A stretch of 64,000 bases of DNA from Silene conica (Eukaryota; Streptophyta; Magnoliopsida; Caryophyllales; Caryophyllaceae). Shown here piece by piece: positions 47,203-57,876 of this stretch. The DNA lies in contig CM055314.2 of assembly GCA_029255685.2 (NCBI GenBank), positions 70,940,815-71,004,814 on the forward strand. The letters are read 5' to 3'. Both the position numbers and the translations under genes were made by a program. Below the pieces are notes generated by a model, which saw only the letters and a list, made by a program, of their open reading frames with translations, had not been told where the DNA came from and made no database searches. Every line of letters begins with the position of its first letter. Positions within the stretch are counted from its first letter, which is position 1.

Positions 47203-50200
47203 ATGAAGAGATTAGAAAGAAAATGGATGTATGAAAGGTTGGATTTTAGGAAAAAAATAAGGCAGGATTTCGTAATTGGTGTTAATGAATTCATTAACTA
47301 TGTTAAGCAACAAGACGAATACGTTAGGAATAGAGAAATTAGGTGTCCATGTTCTAAGTGTAAGAATACAAAGTATTTAGTTGAGCAAGAAGTACGGAAA
47401 CACCTTGGTTTGAGAGGGTTTTGTGATAACTACTACGATTGGGTGTGTCACGGAGAGAAATTCTCCGTTGAGGAACAGGGAAGCTCATCAATGCACTCCG
47501 ACAATCCTTATAGAGATATGGTAGAAGATGCGTTACGCGATAGCATTGATGAAATTAGGGAAGATGCTCTAAACGCCGAGACAGTCGATGAATCTCCAAA
47601 TCCTAATGTATTAGCTTTCTTCCAAATGCTAAAACATGCCGAACAACCTCTTTATGTAGGAAGTCGTATGACATTGCTACAGTCGGCTTCAAGGTTGATC
47701 ACTTTAAAATGTGAATTCAACTTAGCTGAAAAATGTGTAGATGGTTTTGCGTCATATATCGGAGATATGATTCCTGAAAATAATCTTATGACGCGTAACT
47801 ACTACGAAACCAAAAAAGTTCTTAAAGCTCCTCAACTTCCCCATCAGAAGATAGATGCCTGCTCGGTAGGATGTATGCTTTTCTGGATGGACGACGCTCA
47901 CCTTGATAAGTGCAGAAAATGTGGTACGAATAGGTACAAATTAGAGAAAAATGCAAATGGCAAAAGAGTTCCCGAAAAGTTCTTAACTTATTTTCCATTA
48001 GGACCACGGTTGCAACGCTTTTATGCCACAAAGCACATCGCGGGCGAAATGCGTTGGCATTATGAAAACCCTCGTGTTAGTGGAACAATGTCTCATCCAA
48101 GTGACGGGGAGGCTTGGAAACAGTTTGACCGGCTGCATCCTGATTTTGCATCTGAGCCTAGGAATGTCCGTCTTGGACTTTGCACTGATGGTTTCGCACC
48201 GTTTAGTCAATTCGGGAAGCAATATTCATGTTGGCCGGTGATACTTACTCCATACAATTTACCACCCTGGCTTTGTATGAAAAGACAGTTTATGCTCTTA
48301 ACATTACTTATTCCCGGTCCCCACAATCCAAAGAAAAACCTTGACGTCTATTTGCAGCCTCTTATTCACGAGTTGAAGCAATTATGGGAGACGGGGATCT
48401 TAACCTATGACGTTTCCCTGAAGCAAAACTTTGATCTTAGAGCCGCACTCCTATGGACGATCAACGACTTTCCTGCATATGGCATGTTATCTGGTTGGAC
48501 AACTCAAGGTGAGCATGCATGTCCATATTGTATGAAAAATGAGACTAAGTCAATTTGGCTACAACATGGCAAAAAATGGAGTTGGTTTAATTGTCATCGA
48601 CAGTTTTTAGACAGTAATCATGTTTTTCGTAACGATAATGTGCATTTTAGAAAAGGGAAAGTTGAGCACGATGTTGCTGCGAAGAGGTTAACATGCAATG
48701 AAGTATGGGATTGTGTCAAACATCTACCGAAAATTGTGGATGGATCTGAACGTGAACTGAATTTGCTTAAAGGGAAACGGATTGGGTGGTGGAAACAAAG
48801 CATCTTTTGGGAGCTTCCCTATTGGAGCACGCTACTAATTCGACATAACCTTGATGTCATGCATATTGAGAAAAATTTCTTCGAGCAAATAATTAACACT
48901 GTCATGGACGTGAAAGGAAAAACGAAATTAAACTCAAATGCAGAGAAAGACATGTTACTTCTTTGTTCGAGTAGAAGAAAAGGGGATTCGGTCGTTTTAA
49001 AAAAGGAACAAAAGAAGGTCCTATGTGAATGGGTATACAAACTGAAGTTTCCCGACGGTTATGCTTCAGATTTGAGAAGGTGTGTCGATATGAATGAATT
49101 GAAGATACACGGTTTGAAAAGTCATGATTGTCACGTCTTCATGGAGCGATTACTCCCAGTTGCTATGAGACATCTTCTTCCAAAAAATGAGTGGAATGCC
49201 ATAACTGAAATTAGTCAGTTTTTCAGAGATTTGTGTACTTCATCAGTACAGATTGAAAAAATTACAAGTCTCGAAAATAACATTGCGGAGATTATCTGCA
49301 AATTAGAGAAAATCCTTCCACCTTCTTTTTTCAACTCAATGGAACACCTACCTATTCATTTGCCCTATGAAGTAAAAGTGGGTGGTCCTGTGCAATATAG
49401 GTGGATGTATCCTTTCGAGAGGTAATGTCATCATCCTTATTCAATTCTTTATATTACATAATACATATTTTTCATCATATTTTTCATTCTAAATTAATTT
49501 GTTTGTAGGTTTTTGAATCATTTGAAAAAGAAAATCAAAAATAAAGCTCATGTTGAAAGGTCTATATGTAATGCATATTTAATTGAGGAAATAGCAAATT
49601 TCTGTTCCCTATACTTTGAAGATCATATAGACACCAAGGCAAAGGACCTTGACGTTGGTTCAAAAAAGCCGACACAATCTAACTTGCCTGAGATATTTCA
49701 AGATCATGATGGCACAACTTCTGGAAAGTGTCGTGAAAGGTTTTTAGAGGATAACGAATATGAGCGTGCACACCTCTACGTTTTATCGAACTGCGATTCT
49801 GATGAATTGAAACGAAACGAAGTGTAAGTGGTGAATCTAAATTCTTAATACTTGAATTCATAATTATTAGTTGTTCAAAAATTAATAATTCCCCTAATTT
49901 GAATATAGGTTGTTTGAAAATTTTATCATGAGAGAACATCCTGAATGTGTCGTAGGCAATGATGTTTGGGAAAAATATGAAACAAGATTTCCCAGATGGT
50001 TTAGATCTCAGGTTACTAATATAGAAGATCCAGTTCTAATTGCCTTAGCAAATGGTCCCTCAAGAAGAGTCAGAACATGGAAACGCTATTCCATCAATGG
50101 CTACAAATTTCGAGCTTTATTCAAGGAAAAGATTTGGAAAAGTGCACAATTAACAATGGAGTTTGTGTGAGTTCCACTGAAGGAGCTGACTACTATAGGA

Positions 50201-50766
50201 CCCTTGACGAAATTGTTGAAATGACTTATACAGGCCCACAAAGCACTTACAAAGTCATTTTGTTCAAATGTAGTTGGCTAGATAACTCCGAAAGAGGCAT
50301 GCAAGTGCATAAGGAATATAAGCTTGTGGATGTTAACCGGAGTAGAAAATTTGCAAAGTACGACCCTTTTGTGTTGGCATATCAAGGGGAACAATTTTAC
50401 TATAGTCCTTATCCAGGTATAAAAAAGGATCAAAGTCAATGGTCAGCGGTATTCAAAACCAAGGCTAGATCACATGTCGATGCCCCCGTTGATGAATCTT
50501 TCTTTCAAGAAAATGTTACTAATGGTGAAACAATACTGTCACCAATTGAAGTAGAAGAAGATGATGAAGATGAAATTGTGGAGGAACCAGAATACATTCA
50601 ACTTGTGACAGTGAGGCAACATGAGGATGAGGACGAGGACGAGGACGAGGTTGAGGATGAGGATGAGGATGAGTATGAGGATGAGGATGAGGATGAAGAT
50701 GAAGATATTATAGATTCTCTTTGTAAGGATGTAGGAATAAATTGTTCAAGTGATGATGATGATTAG
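47203..50766 (+). CDS. CACTA-2 TNP2-type transposase, three exons, with an apparent frameshift
   Basis: Exons 47203-49421, 49509-49823 and 49909-50766. The start is placed at 47203 (MKRLERKWMYERLDF), where the Transposase-associated domain begins; an upstream in-frame ATG at 47167 lies in likely leader. The TNP2 core has LGLCTDGFAPFSQFG, INDFPAYGMLSG and LDVMHIEKNF. The DUF4218-like part (LPPSFFNSMEHLPIHLP, YPFER) is split by an intron that CACTA-1 lacks. In the DUF4216-like part the frame shifts by one base near 50118-50135: INGYKFRALF continues in another frame as KDLEKCTINNGVCVSS, consistent with loss of one A in an A-run. The C-terminus is extremely acidic (Asp/Glu repeats). The copy is probably non-functional, or makes a truncated protein. 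Confidence 0.87.
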
Positions 50767-50927
50767 GACTACTATCTATTAGATTCGATAATCTTGTATT
50801 TGTTGAAATTATTGTAGATGCCGTATGGCTTAATGTCAATGAAATTATCTTATTAATCTTATTATTCAAGTTTTTAATTACGTAAAGCATTTCTTTCTAA
50901 TTGTTGCTATATTAGTTTGATAATAAT

Positions 50928-52545
50928 ATGCCGGGCGGAAGACGACGAGGTGGTGGTAGTCGTCAGCCTAAGGGAGGACGATCGGGAGCTAATCATGATG
51001 AGGACGAGATTGTACCTGAGACTCAGCCGCCTACACATCGAGTACACCTCGATCCGACTGATTACGAAGGCGCCAAGTGGTAAGTATCTTATTTGTTTAC
51101 GGATAATTGATTATATATATGAATATATTGATTATAATATGATTACTTGTTGACTATTTTATTTTCACATTTAACTCTTTTTCAGGTTCAGTGACAAAGA
51201 CGTTTCTAATCTTATAACACAGACCATTATTTGCAACTACAAGGAGTATGCGCCCAACTGGTCAGAAGCGTCGGATTACATTAAGGAAGAGTGGTGGAAT
51301 TGGTTTGAGGTATTTATTAACTGTTTACTACCTATTTCCGTTTTATTATTTATTACCTATTTATTGTTTCATATTTATTTAACTATTTTTTTTCTTGATA
51401 CAGAAAAAAGTTACCTTTCACCCTCGTGATAGAGCAGCGGTTAGGTCGGCGTGGGAAGACATGATGAAAGACCGCCTTCGCAAAAGAATCCACTACGCTA
51501 TGCAGAAACCAGCGGAGAAAAGGCCGCAGTGGATACCGGCGGATATTTTTGAAGAACTGAAGGGTAGAAAGGACAATCCAAAATTCCAAGAGAAATCCGA
51601 CAAAAACAAGACCAACCGGATGTCGGGAAGTACCGAAAAGGGCAAGGCCTTAGGTACTCACATTATGGGTCGTAAAAACACCCTACAGATGATGGATGAA
51701 ATGGTAATTGTTTAGTTTTTACTTCACTTTTTCTTGTCTTCAATAATTTTCACCCTTTGACAATCTTGAATGTTTTTTTCAACAAGTGTCGTTGGATTTA
51801 AATTGCAGGTTGGAGAAGATGGGAGGGATGTACCATCGGCCTTGAAGTTGCTTGAGAAGACAAAAAAGCATCCCAAGAAGGGTTGGCTATCAACGAAACC
51901 CAAAGCACTATTTGTAAGTTAACAGAAACTTTTCTTTATATTTTAGTAATTTGGTTTACTAATTAATTAACGTATACTAATAACATTTTATTTTTGTTTT
52001 GTAGGAAAAAGTTTTTTCAAGAAAGAACAAAATGATAAGTGAAGGGATCCCGGAGCAAGATATCGACGACAACGAGATCTACTTCGAAGAAGTAGGCGGT
52101 TTCAACAAGAAAGGATTGATACTCGGTATGGGAAATGCAGCCCCAGTCATTTACGAGCGTCGTCGTCACTCAAGTGCTGGGACCCAATCATCATACACCC
52201 CAGGTTTGTATTTTATAGTTTCTTAAAAATTAAGACTAACCAATTATTTAACCATTTACTAAATGAATATAATATCATGTTTGACTATTCATTGCAGGTA
52301 TCGTCGGCAGAGTTCTTCGAGAGAATGCTCAGCTAAGAGAACGTGATCTCGAGACATCCCAAAGGCTGAAGGCAATTGAAGAGTTCTTAAGTCAGCGGGG
52401 GAGTTCACTACTCAGAGCTGCAACCCGGGAGGCTTTTCTCAGCCGATACGCGACTTTGACGATGATGGCGGCGACAACGCTAGGGCGGCCAGTCATTTCG
52501 CCACCCCACAGCCCACCGACACGACCGTTAGATAGATTTCATTAG
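50928..52545 (+). CDS. CACTA-2 second gene: plant En/Spm-type transposase protein, six exons, about 375 aa
   Basis: Exons 50928-51079, 51186-51309, 51404-51703, 51809-51913, 52005-52203 and 52298-52545, all with GT-AG borders, give 375 codons plus stop. The Gly/Arg-rich start (MPGGRRRGGGSRQ) is followed by a region like Ptta/En/Spm plant transposase (WNWFEKKVTFHPRDRAAVRS, WIPADIFEELKGRKDN), then a short coiled-coil-like helix (ENAQLRERDLETSQRLKAIE). There is no Ulp1 protease, unlike the CACTA-1 gene. The last about 45 codons look unusual; another frame after the G-run near 52396-52403 reads NPGGFSQPIRDFDDDGGDN, which looks more like a natural acidic tail, so a one-base change may have altered the C-terminus. 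Confidence 0.8.
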
Positions 52546-52779
52546 GTTGTTTAGTTGATGTACCGCGGACTATGTTTAGTTTTTAGTTGGATTATCATTT
52601 GTAAAACTTTCTTATTAGTTATGAAAAGACGTTTTAAAACCCTTGTCTCCGACAAGTTTTTGTTGCTGGGTTGTTTTTCTGAAATTGCAGGTTTACAGAT
52701 CATGCAAAAGGGAAAAAATGAATCATTTCAATGGAAATGGGGAGCTGGAAAAACGGCTGAAACCCGAAAATCATACAGG
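52546..52779 (+). other. 3' flank of the CACTA-2 second gene
   Basis: Untranslated stretch between the stop codon and the right subterminal array. No gene seen. Confidence 0.5.
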
Positions 52780-53236
52780 AATTTGCGACGGAAATGTCTC
52801 AATTTGCGACGGAATTTCGTCGCAAAACTTGACCAGAAGTCAAAGTCGGTCAAGATTTGCGACGGAAATTCCGTCGCAAATGGTCCTCTTTGCGACGGAT
52901 TTTCCGTCGCAAATCTCGACTGACCTTGACTAATGTTCAAACTCAGTCAAGATTTGCGACGGAAAGTCCGTCGCAAAGAGGACCATTTGCGACGGAAATT
53001 CCGTCGCAAATCTTGACTGACCTTGACTTTTGGTCAAGGTCAGTCCGTCGCAAAATGAGGTCAATCCGTCGCAAATATTGTGCGACGGAAAAATCCGTCG
53101 CAAATTAACATTTTGCGACAAAAATATGGGACAGATGCAGTCCGTCGCAAATCCGTCGCAAAAACATCATTTTCGACGGATTTCACCCTTTTTGCGACGG
53201 AAAATTCCGTCGCAAAGAGAGCATTGTTTTGTAGTG
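52780..53236. repeat. CACTA-2 right subterminal palindrome array and terminus
   Basis: Repeated GCGACGGAAATTCCGTCGC and half-sites, separated by TTGACC-type spacers, continue to about 53216. The terminal repeat ends GTAGTG at 53236. Same motif set as the left end. Confidence 0.9.
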
Positions 53237-53239
53237 TAT

Positions 53240-54287
53240 AGTCAATACTCTATACTCATCAATATCAACAACTACACCTGACACTGTACCAAAACTAGGG
53301 AAGCAGATGCAATTCAACAAGTATAAAGGTCCAGCGGTCAACTTAAGACAACCTAGATACCAAACAATCAGCAAGTATAAAGGTTTAGATCTCAACTTAA
53401 GAAATAACCTAGATACCAAACAATCAGCAAGTATAAAGGTTCAGAGGCGACATCTTAACGCATAACTTAGATACCAAATTCACAATCTCAAGCAAGGACT
53501 CAGAGGCCAACTTAAGGCATAGACTAGCATCAAGAACTGTACTCCGGGCAAGGCATCAACACCCTAGCTACCCCGTTGTACGACTGCTCTACTCGGATAC
53601 AACACCACGCCAAGACTCATGATACAACACATGAGTACCCTTGGATACAACACCAAGGCTAGCTACGATCCTAAGGACACACGGATACAACACCGCGCCA
53701 AGACTCAGGATACCACACCTACATACACAAGCAATGGGTCCAGAGGTGAACTTAACACATGTCCCAATATGCAACAACCAATCACGTACCGGGTCCAGAG
53801 GTGAACTTAACACATATCCCGATACGCCACAACAAAACACGTAATGGGTACAGAGGTGAACTTAACACATATCCCACCACGCGACAACTAGCTCACGTAT
53901 TAAGCTTAGAGGCCAGCCTAAGGCATACCTTAATACGCATCAATACAACCGCATACAAATATAGGACTCTAACTGTCCTAGCTCATACATAATCCGATAT
54001 AAACCACAACCTGATCAGTAACTCTAATCTTCTAGATCACTAAACAACACTTAATTGATCCCGGGAACTAAGTTGAGGGAAGAGCCGGTTTCCCTTTCGG
54101 TTACCCGACCGGGGGGAGGGTCTCTATCCTCTTTCCATTCCCGAACCCAATATAGTGTCGCCCATCCTCCGGGGACCTCAAACACACATACAAGGTACTC
54201 GCAACGAATCTCAAACAAAACCGACCAACCGTTAAAACATATAACCGTTTAAAGTGAGTAGGGGCTCTCAGCCGGTCAGGAGCAGGC
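53240..54287 (-). repeat. Old LARD left LTR, second piece
   Basis: Continues the LTR directly after the TAT duplication and matches 61850-62096 in its first 250 bp. It contains a diverged CAGAGGTGAACTTAA/CAGAGGC minisatellite (about 53320-53935) and ends at the solo-LTR insertion point. Confidence 0.88.
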
Positions 54288-56541
54288 TGTAATAACCCGA
54301 TTTATTATTATGAAAATATAGTATTCGTGGGTAATAGCGACAAGTTACTTAGTGTTGATCGTTTTATAAGCTTGTGTATACTCACTTTTGATGAGCGTTT
54401 TGGTCTCTAGTGGGGTACGAATTAGGAACCAAGGCATCTAGTGTTAATTATTGTTGTGTGGTGATAGAGGGATTCGAACCCAGGGTCCATAGCAGCACGT
54501 CTATGGGCCTCGATTGGCGTGCTAAGTAGCAGCCCATGGACGGAATATAGAAACTCAGCACAATTCTCCTTCCTGCCGCCTTACTTAAGGTGAGTTTTAC
54601 CCTAAACCCTTAATCAAAAACTCAGATCTAAAACCACAAAAACTTAGCCGCCACGTCAGGGTAGAAGAGGGAGCCAGTCACGGTGGTTGTACACTAGCAT
54701 AGGGTGGTTCGAAATTGTCAGAGATCTGCTATGTCCACCATAGCGTTGCTAATTCCTCTTTGTGTTCACAGTTTCATTCGCATGAGTCTTTTTGTACACA
54801 CGACTAACTTTGATTGTTTTTGCATTGTTTCTTTCTGGGACACGCATTTTATATATATGAGTCTTTGTTGGGGTGTCGTTGGTGGTTAAAAGGCGTCGTG
54901 TATGGTGGTTAAGTCGGTGACAGTGGGTCACTGTTTCGTTTGATCTCTTTTATATTAGTATGGTTGTATGTTTATCAAACGTTTTAAGTTGAATTCGTAT
55001 CTGTTTTGTCATGGGTTGTGGGCTAGGATGTCAGGTGTTGGTTGGGTGGTTTAGGTGGTGTTAATCACGGTGGCTATGGGAGGTCTGCCACGGTGGTATA
55101 GGGTGTTTCGTTAAGGGTCAGTGAGTATTCTGGGTTACAGTGTGTCGAAGGGGTTTGTTTGGGTCGGTATCACCGCCGACTAGGGGGAGGTCTATGTGGT
55201 GGTACCATGGTGGTTGTGGGTGTCTGATGTCAGTGGTGGTGTCTGTGGTGAGTGTCGTCGGAGTCAGCCGTGTCAGTGACGGTTTCAGGTGTTTTCGTGA
55301 GGACTGTTGAAGGGGTGCTGATCAGTGGGTCGTGAACCAGGCCTGGAAACGGCTCTGGTTCACCTCGCCGGAGCTAGTCGACGCCGGTGGTGGTGGTCAG
55401 AGGTGTATAGGACGATGTGGGTGTTGTGTCAGGTGGTTGCCGGTGGGGTCTGGGCTGGTCATGCGGCGGGGATTTGGTGTTTGGGGGCCGCGGGTAGTGT
55501 ATGTCGAGTGGTTGAGTTACTTTGTTACTTCTTTTATTTACTTTATTATTATTATTATTATTATTATTATTTTTTATTTATTTATGGTATTATTATTATT
55601 ATTATTAGTAAAGATATTATGGTTATTAAGGGAAATGATTTGGTATTTATTGTAAGATATGGTATTAATGCATATTTTAAAATAATTTGAATTTCAAACC
55701 AAAGTATCTATTTTTGGAAAGTTACCCATTATAGAAGTTACTATTTTTGGGAGATATCTATTTTAGGAAAGTTTCTATATTTAGCATTCGTACTTGTACT
55801 ACGTGTTTTAGGAATTCTTATTAATCATACGCACTACTCGTTTAGGTAGCGACTTCCGAGTGGAACATTTTTAGCAGCTGTGCAACTGACGATTTCATCC
55901 GATTATTGAGGTAGGGGAATATCTGTTGTAATTGTGATCTGACATGAGAACACCCGTTATTTGGTGGCTATTTATATATATATTTCTGATATAACGTGAT
56001 TGAATGATTACTGATAATTGTGGAGGATGGGTCTTGTGAAATGGGTCTTGTGATATGGGTCTTGTGATAAGGGACTTGTGATATGGCCATGGGAGGTGTG
56101 GTGTGTTGAGATGTGATGTGTGGAGATGAGGTGGTTGTGGAGGAGATGGAGGAAGTATCGATTGTGTTATTTCATGTTGTGATTATATTACCTACTCAAC
56201 CTCGTGTTGACCCTTTTATTTGTTTGATTGTGTCTGCGTTGATCCAATTTATTGGGGAGCAGAATGACAGGTTTAGACATGTGGATGCTGGAAGGGTGGA
56301 GAGGATATGGTCCAGACCAGTCTAGTTATAGCTCAGTCATATAGTTTCCGACATGTTGAACTTTTAGTTTAGATTTCATAAACAGTTGTAATCTTTCCGA
56401 GACATATGTTTAACTTTAATTTACTTAATAAAGTACTGTGTTTCTTCCTTTGTTAACTACTACCTCGTGTAACCGAGATGGTAACATCCTTGATTATTTG
56501 GGGAGCCCTAGTTCAGGCCTCTGAATAAATGGGGTGTTACA
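54288..56541 (+). mobile_element. Solo LTR of a Ty3/gypsy element, 2254 bp
   Basis: Starts TGTAATAACCCG and ends GGGGTGTTACA. A 5-bp target duplication CAGGC lies on both sides (54283-54287 and 56542-56546). No internal region is present. Its reverse complement begins TGTAACACCCC and continues with words (CCTGAACTAGG) shared with the LTR at 14143, so it belongs to a related family in the opposite orientation. Such solo LTRs arise by recombination between the two LTRs of one copy. It contains an ATT microsatellite (about 55545-55608) and repeated GGGTCTTGTGATAT words (about 56028-56085). Confidence 0.92.
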
Positions 56542-56835
56542 CAGGCGGCCGGCTGACCGTCTGGAAACCCTTCCTCTTTACAACCTTTTGACAACGAAAC
56601 AACATAAAAGGGCTCCCATCCGGTCGACCGTCCGCCGGCCGGCCGACTGGGAAGACAACCTCCCAATCTTCCTCTATTCTACGCGTTCTCAAGGAAAAAG
56701 GGCTCCCAGCCGGTCAGCCAGCAGCCGGCCTACCGGCTGGGGAATCATCAGCCTATATTTCCAAGACAACGTAAAAACAACACAATGCACTCCCAGCCGG
56801 TCGACCGGCGGCCGGTCGGTCGACCGGCTCAGAGT
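56542..56835. repeat. GC-rich tandem repeat (about 80-90 bp unit) in the old LARD LTR
   Basis: GGGCTCCCAGCCGGTCGACC-like units, each followed by CCGGCCGRCC(G)GCTGGG and an AT-richer spacer, occur about four times; the first begins at about 54261, before the solo LTR. The young LARD LTRs do not carry this block at the equivalent place. Palindromic CGGTCGACCG cores are frequent. Confidence 0.75.
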
Positions 56836-57876
56836 TCCTGAGCCTAAATTGGCAATCCGCAGTATACCTCAAATTCTACAAAATCGATACTAATACTCCG
56901 ATATTGCAATAAGCCTACATTACCCAGCACATATACCACACATAGGATGTGAAAGCAAACATTACACTCAACAACAAGGTCATAATTTGATCACACTTAG
57001 TATCCGTCTTAAGCATGAAAAATCTGAAAATGAACTTATGAGCATGTGAATCACAACCTAAGCATGTAAACATCATATATGGGTAATCCTAGCATGTTTC
57101 TAAGTCCCAACAACAACCACAATATACAAAATCAGAAACTTTCGACATCAAAACCATAAAACATGTTATTATAACAATAAAGGCCGAGTTTCTCATTATC
57201 CTCACATTTACTTAGCGAAATCTTCGAGATCTTCTTCAATAAACACCAAGCCCTCTTCCGGGTTAACACAAACACTGCCTAAAACAACACAAACATCGAA
57301 GAAAATCACGAATTTCGAAATTAAGTGAACAAGCCGAAAATCCAACTGTCACAAATTGAAAGATTGATTACCTTAAAACGAAGGGCTCGAGAAGAGGAAT
57401 CCGTAGCCGCGAAAATCGCCACAATCGGATAAGAAACGAAGATTTTATGAGAGTTATAAGATTGAAGAAGGAGGAAATCAAAAATGGTGTTTTGCTCTCT
57501 TTTGTAAAATCTGAAAAATGAATTGGAGGAGAGAGATATAGAATGATGGGGTTAGGGTTTTGTGAGGAAAAAGAGGAAAAATGGATCCATTAACAAGTTA
57601 GGCCCATAAGACGAGTTTTAAGACGATTTGAGCTAAGAACACCGTCTTATTTTACAATCAATTTAGAATGAGATAAATATTTCCGGATCATAAAATTAAA
57701 TTACTAAGGCAAGGTTTACGCAATTAAATGAAATCTCCGTTAAAATCCCTTAGAATATTTTCACATAAACTAATCAGTTATTTAAATAAAATTACGAAAT
57801 TCCGAAATATAAATTATTCTCGAAATAGAACTTAAAATCTTTAAATTTCAAAGTCCCGAAATATTGGGATGTTACA
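56547..57876 (-). repeat. Old LARD left LTR, third piece
   Basis: LTR sequence resumes after the CAGGC duplication and ends TATTGGGATGTTACA at 57876. The stretch near 57180-57200 (AGGCCGAGTTTCTCATTAT) matches the young LTRs near 31577. No gene. Confidence 0.85.

Larger units (their letters stand above)
28222..53236 (+). mobile_element. CACTA-2: second CACTA DNA transposon, about 7.7 kb plus a 17.3-kb insertion
   Basis: Begins CACTACAAAAAAATACTG at 28222 and ends TTGTTTTGTAGTG at 53236, flanked by the 3-bp duplication TAT (28219-28221 and 53237-53239). The unoccupied site (AACAATACTATAGTCAATAC) is present in the other LTR of the host element around 61840-61859. Inside are a TNP2-type transposase and a second plant En/Spm-type gene, both on +. 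The left part is interrupted by the young LARD array (28653-45979). The element's own length is about 7.68 kb. Confidence 0.95.

Noticed and set aside
54463-54500. GGATTCGAACCC, resembling a tRNA T-loop on the minus strand
   Set aside because: The T-stem is poorly paired and no matching acceptor or anticodon arm lies upstream; not a tRNA gene.
55325-55690. Two overlapping frames with a Tyr/Ile/Phe-rich end
   Set aside because: They lie inside a solo LTR and end in an ATT microsatellite; no family resemblance.
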